A DNA stretch of 64,000 bases from Callorhinus ursinus. Lineage: Eukaryota > Chordata > Mammalia > Carnivora > Otariidae. Both the position numbers and the translations under genes were made by a program. Each line of letters opens with the position of its first letter. Within the stretch, counting starts at the first letter, position 1. The DNA is taken from positions 14,069,788 through 14,133,787 of the forward strand of contig NW_020313005.1 in NCBI RefSeq assembly GCF_003265705.1, in the 5' to 3' direction. The notes beneath the pieces were generated by a model. That model did no database searches, had not been told where the DNA came from, and saw nothing but the letters and a program-made list of their open reading frames with translations. Positions 22,635-33,290 of this stretch are shown here, piece after piece.

Positions 22635-24035
22635 TTTGGTTATAGACATTGGGTAGGGTATGTGCTATGGTGAGCACTGTGAATTGTGCAGAATGTTGAA
22701 TCACAGATCTGTACTTCTGAAAAAAATAATGCAATATATGTTAAGGGGAAAAAAACAGAAGAAGAAGATAGCCGGAGGGGAAGAATGAATGGGAGTAAGT
22801 CTGAGGGGGAGAGGAACCATGAGAGACGATGGACTCTGAGAAAACAAACTGAGGGTTCTAGAGGGGAGTGGGGTGTGGGGATGGGTTAGCCTGGTGAATA
22901 TTATTAAAGAGGGCACATTCTGCGTGGAGCACTGGGTGTTATGCATGAACAATGAATCATGGAACACTACATCAAAAATTAATGATGTAATGTATGGTGA
23001 TTAACGTAACAATAAAAAAATTATAAAAAAAAATAAAGGAATAGCAACATCTCTCTGAATAGAAAAGCGACCACTTTCTGGAAGGTAGGACGTAAGGAGA
23101 ATTGAATCCGGGGCGATATTCGGGAGGATAGACGGTGGGGGATGGGGCCTCCATCGGCCACTTCTGGTGAGTGATAGAGCAGCGGAGCACACAATTGGAA
23201 CTTTTAGAAGTCGGCTCCACTGAGGGACATTGCTCCAATGGCTAAGAGGAGGGTGGACGCTCGCGGAACACTGTGGTCACTGTCGGGCCACTGCTCCTCC
23301 AGCATGGACCCAAGAAGGAGCAGATCCAGGGAGACTCCCCTTCCTCCCCTGGGAGGAGTGGCATGGGAGTGCACTGAAGGGATCTGCTGGGTTTGGAGAC
23401 TGCATACCGAATCGGGTGCCAGAGATAGAAATGCTTTGTCACAGGCCGGGTGGCATAGAGTGCGGCCAGAGATGGGGAAGACAGGAGTGATTCACTGTTT
23501 TTCTCAGGGAGTGCCCTGAGGAGCGGGGCCCCAAATTCTCGGCTCCTCTGGGGCAGATATTGGGAGGCCGCAATTTTCACTCTCATCCTCCAAAGCTGTA
23601 TGGAAAGCTTGCAGGGAAGAAAAGCTCCTGAGAGCAAACCGGAACAGATTACTTAGCCCGGACCAGGCAAGGGCGGGGCGATTCCGCCTCCCGTGAAGAC
23701 ATTTGGGAACCATGGCAACTGGCCTCTCCGCCAGAAGATCATCGAGAACAGCCAGCCAAGACCAAGTTTACCGATCAATGAGAACAGCAGAAATCCAGCA
23801 CTAGGGGGATACAGCACATAGAATTCACGGCTTTTTTACCATTAATCTTTAGTCCTTCAAACTTAATTTTTTTTAGTGTCTTTTCTTTTTGAATTCTTCT
23901 TTTTCCCTTTTTCAACCAACATCTTATCAAACCCGTTTTTAAAAAAAATTTTCATTTTTTTATTTTTAGATTCATATTCTATCCCTTCATAGTAGTTACC
24001 CTTATTTTTGGCATATATATATAAGGTTTCTGTTT

Positions 24036-24052
24036 AAAATTTTGAAATACAG
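24036..24052. repeat. Left TSD of the SINE in L1-F
   Basis: aaaattttgaaatacag, repeated exactly at 24250-24266 (17 bp). Confidence 0.95.
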
Positions 24053-24249
24053 GGTGCACGGGTGGCTCAGTTGGTTAAGCGACTGCCTTTGGCTCAGGTC
24101 ATGATCCTGCAGTCGCAGGATCGATTCCCACATCAGGCTTCCTGCTCAGCAGGGAGTCTGCTTCTCCCTCTGACCCTCCCCTCTCATGCTCTCTCTCTCT
24201 CTCTCTCATTCTCTCTCTCAAATAAATAAATAAAATCTTTATAAAAAAT
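24053..24249 (+). mobile_element. Can-SINE in the L1-F 5' UTR
   Basis: tRNA-derived head (ggtgcacgggtggctcagtt), B-box-like ggatcgattccc, CT-rich repeat, (AAAT)n and A-tail. The perfect 17-bp TSD shows it post-dates L1-F, which makes it the innermost layer of the nest A > D > E > F > SINE. Confidence 0.95.
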
Positions 24250-24814
24250 AAAATTTTGAAATACAGTTTCTTCTACCAGATCAAAATATACCCTAAATCT
24301 CTAGTGTATGGCTTTGTTCTAGTCTCCTGCCTGATCACATTCTCTCCCCCTTTTTTTCTTTCTCTTTTTTTTAATCCTCTTCTTTTTTATTTCAGCCAAT
24401 TTCTTATCTTATCAATTCCTTTTATACATTTTTTTAAAATTTTCATCTTTAAAGTCATATTCCATCCCTTCATTGTATCAACCCTTATTTGTACATATAT
24501 TAAGTCTTTCTTTCCTTAAAATTTTCAGAGGCAATTTCTTCTCACAGACCAAAATACACCCAAAATCTAGTGTGTGGCACTGATCTATGCACCAGCCTGA
24601 TCATATTTGATCATATTGTGTTTTTTGTTTTGTTTTGTTCTGTTTTTGTTTTTATCTTTTTCTATTTCTTTTTTATTCTCTTTCTTTTTTCTTTCCTTCC
24701 CTTTCTTTTCCCCTGGTTTCAGGTATTTTCTGATGTTTTAGAGTATATTTTTTGGGGACATAGTAACCCTGGTAGCATTTTGTTCTCTTATTCATGTATT
24801 CTCCTCTGGACAAA

Positions 24815-25704
24815 ATGACAAGATGGAAAAATCATCTCAACAAAAAGAACAAGAGGCAGTACCATCTGCCAGGGACCTACACAATACGGACTTTAGTACA
24901 AAGTCGGATGTAGAGTTCAGAATCATGATTTTAAAGATACTATCTGAGCTTGAAAAAAGCATGGAAGTTATTAGAGAAACCTTTTCTGGAGAAATAAAAT
25001 ACCTAAAATCTAACCAAGTGGAAATCAAAAAGGCTATTAATGAGGTGCAAACAAAAATGGGGCACTACCTGCTAGGATAAATGAGGGAGAAGAGAGAATC
25101 AGCAAAATAGAAGACCAAATGATGGAAAATACCGAAGCTGAGAAAAAGGGAGATAAACAACTACTGGATGACGAGGGCAGAATTCGAGATATAAACAATA
25201 CCATAAGATGAAACAACATTAGAATAATTGGGATCCCAGAAGAAGAAGAAAGAGAGAGGGGGGCAGAATGTATTTTGGAGTAAATTATAACAAAGAACTT
25301 CCCTAATGTCGGGAAGTAAACAGGCATCAAATCCAGGAGGCACAGACAACCCTCTCAAATCAATAAAATAGGTCAACACCCCAACATCTAATAGTAAACC
25401 TTATGAGTCTCAGAGCCAAAGAGAAAATCCTGAAAGCAGCTTGGGAGAAGAGATATGTAACCTACAATGTTAGAAATACTAGATTGGCAACACACCTATC
25501 CACAGAGACCTGGCAGGCCAGAAAGGACTGGCATGATATATTCAGAACACTAAACGAGAAAAATATGCAGCCAAGAATACTATATCCAGCTAGGCTGTCA
25601 TTGAAAATAGAAGGAGAGATAAAATTTTTCCAGGACAAACAAAAAATAGGGAATTTGCAAACACGAAACCACCCCTACAAGAAATCTTGAAAGGGGTCCT
25701 CTAA
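24815..25704 (+). pseudogene. L1-F ORF1 remnant
   Basis: ATG at 24815 is followed by a 1-nt deletion. The N-terminal frame continues from 24823 (MEKSSQQKEQEAVPSARDL) to 25080. Later pieces include the C-terminal domain at 25403-25690 ([16 protein letters not shown]). Frameshifts and stops in between make it non-functional. Confidence 0.88.
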
Positions 25705-25785
25705 GCAAGGAGAGAGCCTAAGAGCAGCATTGACCAGAAAGGAACACAGACAATTTACAGTAACAGTCACCTTACAGGCAATAAT

Positions 25786-28700
25786 ATGGCACAAAATTCA
25801 TATCTTTCAATAGTTACCCTGAATGTAAATGGGCTAAATGCCCCAATTAGAAGACAAACGCTATTAGATTGGATTAAAAAACAAGACACATCAATATGGT
25901 ATCTGCAAGAGGCTCATTTTAAACACAAAGACACCCGCAGATTGAAAGTGAGGAGATCGAAAACCACTTACCATGCTAATGGACACCAAAAGAAAGCTGG
26001 GGTGGCCATCCTTATATCAGACAAATTAGATTTTAAACCAAAGACTGTAATAAGAGTTGAAGAAGGACATTATATCCTACTTAAAGAGTCTATCCAACAG
26101 AAGATCTAACAATTGTAAATATCTATGCCCCTAACATGGGAGCAGCAAATTATATAAGGCAATTAATAACAAAAGCAAAGAAACACATTGACAACAATAC
26201 AATAATAGTGGGGGACTTTACCATCCCCCTCACTGAAATGGACAGATCATCTAAGCAAAAGATCAATAAGGAAATAAAGACTTTAAATGACACACTGGAC
26301 CAAATGGACTTCACAGACATGTTCAGAACATTCCATCCCAAAGCAACGGTATACACATTCTTCTCTAGTGCCCATGGAACATTCTCCAGAATAGATCACA
26401 TCCTAGGTCACAAATCAGGTCTCAATTGGTACCAAAAGTTTGGGAGTATTCCCTGCATATTTTCAGACCACAATGCTTTGAAACTAGAACTCAATCACAA
26501 GAGGAAAGTCGGAAAGAATTCAAATACATGGAGGTTAAAGAGCATCCTACTAAGGAATGAATGGGTCAACCAGGAAATTAAAGACGAATTTAAAAAGTTC
26601 ATGGAAAGAAATGAAAATGAAAACACAACTGTTCAAAATCTTTGTGATGCAGCAAAGGCAGTCCTAAGAGGAAAGTATATAGCAATATAAGGCTTTCTCA
26701 AGAAACAAAATAGGTCTCAATTACACAACCTAACCCTACACCTAAAGGAGCTAGAGAAAAAACAGCAAATAATGCCTAAACGCGGCAGGAGAAGAGAAAT
26801 AATAAAGATCAGAGCAGAAATCAATGAAATAGAAACCAAAAGAACAGTAGAACAGATCAATGAAACTAGGAGCTGGTTTTTTGAAAGAATTAACAAGACT
26901 GATAAACCCCTGGCCAGGCTTATCAAAAAGAAAAGAGAAATGACCCAAATCAACAAAATCATGAATGAAAGAGGAGAGATCACAACCAACACCAAAGAAA
27001 TACAAACAATTATAAGAACATATTATGAGCAACTCTATGCCAGTATTTTGATAACCTGGACGAAATGGATGCATTCTTAGAGATGTATCAACAACCAAAA
27101 CTGTACCAGGAAGAAATAGAAAATCTGAGGAGACCAATAACCACTAAGGAAATTGAAGCAGGCATCAAAAATCTCCCAACAAACAAAAGCCCAAGGCCAG
27201 ATGGCTTCCCAGGGGAATTCTACCAAACATTTAAAGAAGAATTAATACCAATTCTCCTGATACTGTTCTAAAAAAAGGATATGGAAACAAAACTTCCAAA
27301 CTCGTTTTATGAGGCCACCATTACCTTGATCCCCAAACCAAAGACCCCATCAAAAAGGAGATTTACAGACCAATATCCTTGATGAACACCGATGCAAAAA
27401 TTCTCACCAAATTACTAGCCAATAGGATCCAACAGTCCACTAAAAGGATTATTCACCACGACCAAGTGGGATTTATTCCTGGGCTGCAAGGTTGGTTCAA
27501 CATCCGCAAATCAAAAACGTGATACAATATATTAACAAAAGAAAGAACAAAAATCATATAATCCTCTCAATAGATGCAGAAAAAGCATTTGACATAGTAC
27601 AGAATTCTTTCTTGATCAAATTTCTTCAGAGTATAGGGATAGAGGGTACATACTTCAATATCATAAAAGCCATCAATGGAAAATACACAATGAATATCAT
27701 TCTCAATGGGGAAAAACTGAGATCTTTCCCCCTGAGGTCAGCAACTCGGCAGGGATGTCCACTATCACCACTGCTATTCAACAAAGTATTAGAAGTCCTA
27801 GCCATAGTAATCAGACAACAAAACAAAATCAGATGCATCCAAATCGGCAAAGAAGAAGTCAAACTGTCACTCTTTGCAGATGATATGATACTTTATGTGG
27901 AAAACCCAAGAGACTCCACCCCAAAACTGCTACAACTCATACAGGAATTCAGTAAAGTGGCAGGATATAAAATCAATGCACAGAAATCAGTGGCATTCCT
28001 ATACATCAACAACAAGACAGAAGAGAGAGAAATTAAGGAGTCGATCCCATTTACAACTGCACACAAAAACATAAGATACCTAGGAATAAATCTAACCAAA
28101 TAGGCAAAGGATCTCGACTCAGAAAACTCTAAAATACGCATGAAAGAAATTGAGGAAGACACAAAGAAATGGAAAAACGTTCCATGCTCATGGATTGGAA
28201 GAACAAATATTGTGAATATGTCAAAGCTACCTAGAGCAATCTACACATTCAATGCAATCCCCATCAAAATACCATCCACTGTTTTCAAAGAAATGGAACA
28301 AATAATCCTAAAATTTGTATGGAACCACAAAAGTCCCCAAATAGCCAGATTAATGTGGAAAAAGAAAAGCAAAGCTGGCGGCATCACAATTCTGGACTTC
28401 CAGCTCTATTACAATGCTGTCATCATCAAGACAGTATGGTACTGGCACAGAAACAGACACATAGATACATAGATCAATGGCACAGAATAGAGAGCCCAGA
28501 AATGGTCCCTCAACTCAATGGTTAACTAATCTTTGACAAAGCAGGAAAGAACGTCCAATGGGAAAAAGACAGTTTCCTCAACAAATTGTGTTGGGAAAAT
28601 TGGACAGCCACATGCAGAAAAATGAAACTGGACCATTTCCTTACACCACACACAAAAACAGACTCAAAATATTTGAAAGACCTAAACGTGAGACAGGAGT

Positions 28701-29586
28701 CCATCAAAATCCTAGAGGAGAACACGGGCAGCAACCTCTTCGACCTCAGCCGCAGCAACTTCTTCCTAGATATATCGCCAACAGCAAGGGAAGCAAGTGA
28801 AAAAATGAACTATTGGTATTTCATCAAGATAAAAAGCTTTTGCACAGCAAAAGAAATAGTCAACAAAACCAAAAGACAACCGATAGAATGGGAGAATATA
28901 TTTTTAAATGACATATCACATAAAGGGCTAGTATCCAAAATCTAGAAAGAACTTATGAAACTCAACACCCAAAGAACAAATGATCCAATCAAGAAATGGG
29001 CAGAAGACATGAACAGACATTGTTCCAAAGAAGACATCCAAATGGCCAACAGACACATGAAAAAGTGCTCAACATCAGGGAATTCCAAATCAAAACCTCA
29101 ATTAGATACCACCTCACACCAGTCAGAATGGCTAAAATTAAGTCAGGAAACGACAGATGTTGGCAGGAATGCAGAGAAAGGGGAACCCTCCTAGACTCTT
29201 GGTGGGAATGCAAGCTGGTGCAACCCCTCTGGAAAACAGTATGGAGGTTCCTCTAAATTTGAAAATAGAGCTACCATAAGATCCAGCATTTGCACTACTG
29301 GGTATTTACCCCAAAAGACAAATGTAGGGTTCCAAAGGGATACATGCACCCTGATGTTTATAGCAGCAATGTCCACAATAGCCAAATTGCGGAATGAGCC
29401 AAGATGCCCATCAAAGATGAATGGATAAAGAAGAAGTGGTATATATATACAATGGGATATTATGCAGCCATCAAAAGGAATGAGATCTTGCCATTTGCAA
29501 GGATGTGGATGGAACTGGAGGGTGTTATGCTGAGTGAAATTAGTCGATCAGAGAAAGACATGTATCATATGACCTCACTGATATGA
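25786..29586 (+). pseudogene. L1-F ORF2 remnant
   Basis: Followable from [20 protein letters not shown] to the terminal ...MYHMTSLI. Pieces: 25786-26109 and 26136-26690 (endonuclease), 26772-27271 (RT entry, [15 protein letters not shown], with G changed to R), 27492-28103 (RT with FADDMILY), 28140-28472, 28586-28945, 28996-29256 (cysteine motif, partly shifted) and 29404-29586. At the three indel sites shared by L1-C and L1-E, L1-F keeps the longer ancestral form. Confidence 0.9.
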
Positions 29587-30044
29587 GGAATTCTTAATCT
29601 CAGGAAAAAAATGAGGGTGGCTGGAGTGGGGGTGGGTTGGGAGGGATGGGGTGGCTGGGTGATAGACATTGGGGAGGGTATGTGCTATGGTGAGCACTGT
29701 GAATTGTGCAAGTCTGTTGAATTACAGATCTGTACTTCTGAAACAAATAATGCAATATATGTAAAGAAAAAAAAAGAAGATAGCAGGAGGGGAAGAATGA
29801 ACAGGGGGAAATCGGAGGGGGAGATGAACCATCAGAAATGATGGACTCTGAAAACAAACTGAAGGTTCCTGAGGGGAATGGGTGGGGGGATGTCTTAGCC
29901 TGGTGATGTGTATTAAAGTGGGCACGTAGTGCATGGAGCACTGGGTGTTATGCACAAACAATGAATCATGGAACTCTACATCTGAAACTAATGATATAAT
30001 GTATGGTGATTAACATAACAATAAAAAATTTAATGGAAAAGAAT

Positions 30045-30364
30045 TTGGGCTTGTTTCTTCCAGCTCTTTGAAAAATGCCATTTTTTTTTTTTTATTGGGA
30101 TGGCGTTTTAAGTATAGATTGCTCTGGCCACCATAGGCGTTTTCACCATATTTATTCTTCCAATCTGTGAGCATGGTATGTTTTTCCATCTTTTTGTTTC
30201 TCCTTCAATTTCTTTCATAAGTGTTCTGTTGTTTCTACAGTATAAATTGTTTACTTCTTTGGGGTTAGGTTTATTCCTAGGTTCTTATGGCTTTTGGTTC
30301 TATTGTAAATGGAATCAATTCCTAATTTGTTCACGTAACTGTAGAAAGAGAAATTAGGATTTAT
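30045..30364 (-). mobile_element. L1-D, 5' end of the truncated element
   Basis: ORF2 sequence of L1-D resumes (cttccagctctttgaaaaat) and runs to about 30330. The last ~25 bp before the TSD contain gtagaaagagaaattagga, the reverse complement of the ORF2 sequence that would come next. This suggests a small 5' inversion. The TSD gctcctttct follows at 30365. Confidence 0.82.
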
Positions 30365-30405
30365 GCTCCTTTCTGGTATACGTTATTTTTAGGCTCTCTC
30401 TTTGC

Positions 30406-31300
30406 TCAAAGAATCCCCTTTCATATTTCTTGCAGGGCTGTTTTAGTGATCACAAATTCTTTCAGTTTCTCTTTGTTCTGGAAGCTCTCTATCTCTCCTT
30501 TCATTCTGAATGGCAGCCTTGCTGGATAAAGTATTCTTGGATGTATATTTTTCTCATTTAGTACATTGAATATATCATGCCAGTCTTTCTATCCTGCCAG
30601 GTCTCTGTGGATTAGTCTACTGCCAGCCTTATATTTCCTCCCTTGTAGGTTAGGGACCTCTTGTCTAGTGCTGCTTTCAGTATTTTCTCTTTATTTCTCA
30701 AATTTGCAAGCTTCACTATTATTTATTGGGTTGTTGACCTATTTTTTTTTTTTTAATTTTTAGGTGGGTTCTCTGTGCCTCCTGGACTTGAATGCCTGTT
30801 TCATTCCCCAGATTAGGGAAGTTCTCAGCTATAATTTTTTCAAAAACCTTCTTCCCTCCTCTCTTTCTTCATCTTCTGTGACTCCTATTATTTGAATATT
30901 ATTACACTTTATGGTATCACTGATGTTTTGAAGTCTCCCCTCATGATCCAGTATTTGTTTTTCTCTTTTTTTCAGCTTCCTTACTTTCCATCATTTTGTC
31001 TTCTATATCCCTGACTCGCTCTTCTGCTTTGATTATCCTAGCAATTAGAGCCTCATTTTTGACTGCATCTCAGTAATAGCATTTTTAATTTTTGACTGAT
31101 TAGATTTTAGTTCTTTTATTTTTGCAGTAAGGGATGTTCTAGTGTCTTCTATCCTTTCTTCAAACCCAGCTAGTATATTTATAATCATTGTTTTGTATTC
31201 TAGTTCTAACATATTACTTATATCCATATTGATTAAATCTATGGCACAGAGCACTACCTCTGGTTCTTTCTTTTGCTCTGAATTTCTCCTTCTAGTCGTT
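30406..31300 (-). pseudogene. L1-A ORF1 remnant
   Basis: Aligns with L1-C ORF1 across the C-terminal domain, RRM-like and coiled-coil regions. The only sizeable open piece is the coiled-coil/N-terminal part at 31045-31254 (NMDISNMLELEYKTMIINIL...). Many indels, non-functional. Confidence 0.75.
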
Positions 31301-32900
31301 TTGTCCAGAAAAGAAAGGAGGAAAGAAAGAGAAGAAAAAAAAAAAGAAGAAGAAAAGAATAAACAGCAACATCCTCAGGAAGTGATTCTGGTGTAAGCTG
31401 TGTATACTCTGCTGTTGTGTTTTAGCTGCTTTTTCCCACTGGTAATTCCTCTACAGAGTTCCTCCTTGCTTGTAGTGGGGAGTGTTTGGTCCTTTAAGTA
31501 GGTATGTTTTGATTTGTTGTGAAGTTAAGTGAGAAGTTGATTTCTTGGTTTTTTTTTAATCAGTAGTCTTGGGAGATGCTGGGGTTTTTATTGGTCTTCT
31601 GAGGGAAAGACATGCTCTGCTGGCACACAAGCTGTCTTGCCTTTGTAAAGATGCTCCTGCCAGGTCAGGGCTGGGGCTTAATGTAGGGGACACCAGCCTC
31701 CACTAAATGTGCTGTGTTTCTCTGGAGTGACTCTGTTTGGGTGGGAGGAGGGAGGGCTGGTGGAGGAGGAAGAATATGGCATCACCTCACTGTCTCCTCC
31801 GTGGGGAATAGATCTCCCAGTAGCCACTTCCCAAGAGGACTTCTTAGAAAAGTGAGCAATTTTCTGTGACCAGGGCCCTTGTCAGTTACCTGCCCTAACA
31901 TGTCTGTGCCAGGTTGTCGGCATGCCCAGTGTCACAGATCTCCTCTATTTTATCTTTGGCCAGTGGCTAGGAATTAAAACTCCAAGTTTTTTTTTTAAGA
32001 TTTTATTTATTTATTTGACAGAGAGACACAGCGAGAGAGGGAACACAAGCAGGGGGAGTAGGAGAGGGATAAGTAGCCTTCCTACAGTTTTAAGGGGCCT
32101 GGTAATGTATGCACTCACTCCCATCCCTCACAGGTGAGGCTTGGGGCATGCCCAGCCCCATGCAGTCCTTGAAAAGCCATCACAAAGTGCTCCTGAAGAG
32201 GCTAGTGTTTATTGTAATGCTCATCTAAAAGCTGGAGCCAGGTTATCAGCTATCTGCACATGACTCAGTCCCCTATTCCCCTTTGTTCCAGAAAAGCCAA
32301 CCCAGAGGCTTGAATATATTGTGACAGTGTAAAGAAGTGGCTAGGTTATCTGCAGTCTGTTCCAGTCTCTCTGCTATGCTCAGTCAACCCCAGAAAAGTG
32401 GCCAGTTGGTGGGCGCACAGAGGTTTAAACCTATTGTGGCTCACACTGAAAAGTTAAGAGGTTTTCTGCCCTCTGCATGCCCCTCTGACCCTGCTGCTTA
32501 TCTCCTCTCAATGGCTCCCTTTTGTCTTGGAAAGCATAAATAAGATCTTCCATATTCCCTCCAGGGAGGGGAGCAATCTCTCTCTGAGGGACCCAGGGGA
32601 TCTCCTCACCACGGCTTATTGTGTGGTTACAACTTGCTGCCTTCTTTCCAACTTCCTCCCTCTTCCTGCCTTTGCTCTGGAAACAGGGCTTCCTCCCCTT
32701 CCCGGCTGTGGTTTCCCAATCCCCAAATTCAGGGCTCTGAACCTCACCTGTGCCAAATTCTCACTCCAACCATGCAGATTGTTTCTGTACTCCTCGATCC
32801 TCTTCCTAGTTCAAAATAGTTAAATGTTCATCTAGTTCTATTCAACGGACAAGGCAAGTTCAGGGTCGCCCTACTACTCCACCATCTTGGAACTCCCTCT
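31301..32900 (-). promoter_or_regulatory. L1-A 5' UTR
   Basis: Purine-rich segment near 31313-31370, then a moderately GC-rich region ending with the L1 start at about 32900. A truncated SINE lies at 31990-32075. The distal part shares weak features with the other L1s (gtgccaaattctcactcc, ccaccatcttgg). Confidence 0.65.
31990..32075 (-). mobile_element. Truncated Can-SINE in the L1-A 5' UTR
   Basis: Antisense tail end only: poly-T, aagattttatttatttattt, gacagagagacacagcgaga, then gcagggggagtaggagaggg. The tRNA-like head is missing. Confidence 0.8.
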
Positions 32901-32904
32901 TTAC

Positions 32905-33290
32905 GTGTTTATTTTTATTACACATATTTTCTTTATTTTTTCTCCATTCTTGATATATATATATATATGGAACGTGTGGAATATATATAATATAATTGTA
33001 TAGTAATTATATTAAAATGTATATTAATTATATTAAAATGTAATTTAATATATATTTAATTAATAGTATTTAAATATATATTTATATATTTATTTATATT
33101 TATTATATATGGCAAGAATGGAGAAAAATATATAATATAATTATATAATAATTTATTAAAATGTAATTTTGATATACAATTTATATTATTAAATATATAT
33201 TTAATATATACTTAATATATAACATATATTAAAATGCAATTAATTATATTAAATATAATTAAAATATAATTGTATAACATATGTATTATT
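32905..33290. repeat. AT-rich low-complexity block
   Basis: More than 85% A+T by eye, with recurring tatata, ttaatata and aaaatgtaat motifs in many imperfect direct and inverted arrangements. Directly adjoins the 5' end of L1-A. No gene seen. Confidence 0.85.

Larger units (their letters stand above)
16345..23036 (+). mobile_element. L1-E, full-length plus-strand L1 with spliced 5' UTR
   Basis: Starts aggggcagagcaagatggca, then 5' UTR to 17809, decayed ORF1, decayed ORF2, 3' UTR and A-tail near 23008-23036. The 5' UTR lacks a 360-nt segment at exact GT...AG boundaries (junction 16511/16512). ORF1 and the 5' half of ORF2 have many frameshifts, whereas 20354-21497 is nearly identical to L1-C. 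It is inserted in L1-D in the opposite orientation. Confidence 0.93.
23037..24814 (+). promoter_or_regulatory. L1-F 5' UTR, truncated and with an internal deletion
   Basis: The missing first ~120 nt remove the YY1-like start, so promoter function is doubtful. The potential splice donor (ggaaggtagg, near 23080) and acceptor (tcctccagcatgg, near 23310) are both present. Around 23270-23290 a segment of roughly 130 nt found in L1-C is missing, at a gtg(g)tcac-like microhomology rather than a splice site. Confidence 0.75.
23037..30044 (+). mobile_element. L1-F, slightly 5'-truncated plus-strand L1
   Basis: Starts inside the 5' UTR (aatagcaacatctctctgaa), lacking about the first 120 nt, directly after the A-tail of L1-E. 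It continues through the rest of the 5' UTR (with a SINE), ORF1, ORF2 and 3' UTR to an A-rich end near 30040. The simplest reading is that L1-F inserted into the A-tail of L1-E. Both ORFs are decayed. Confidence 0.92.
30365..32900 (-). mobile_element. L1-A, 5' portion (inter-ORF, ORF1, 5' UTR)
   Basis: Oldest L1 of the stack. It resumes with gctcctttctggtatacgtt, carries an antisense ORF1 remnant and then a 5' UTR quite different from that of L1-B/C/E. The 5' end near 32900 reads gagggagttccaagatggtg on the minus strand, with a YY1-like core. Confidence 0.85.
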
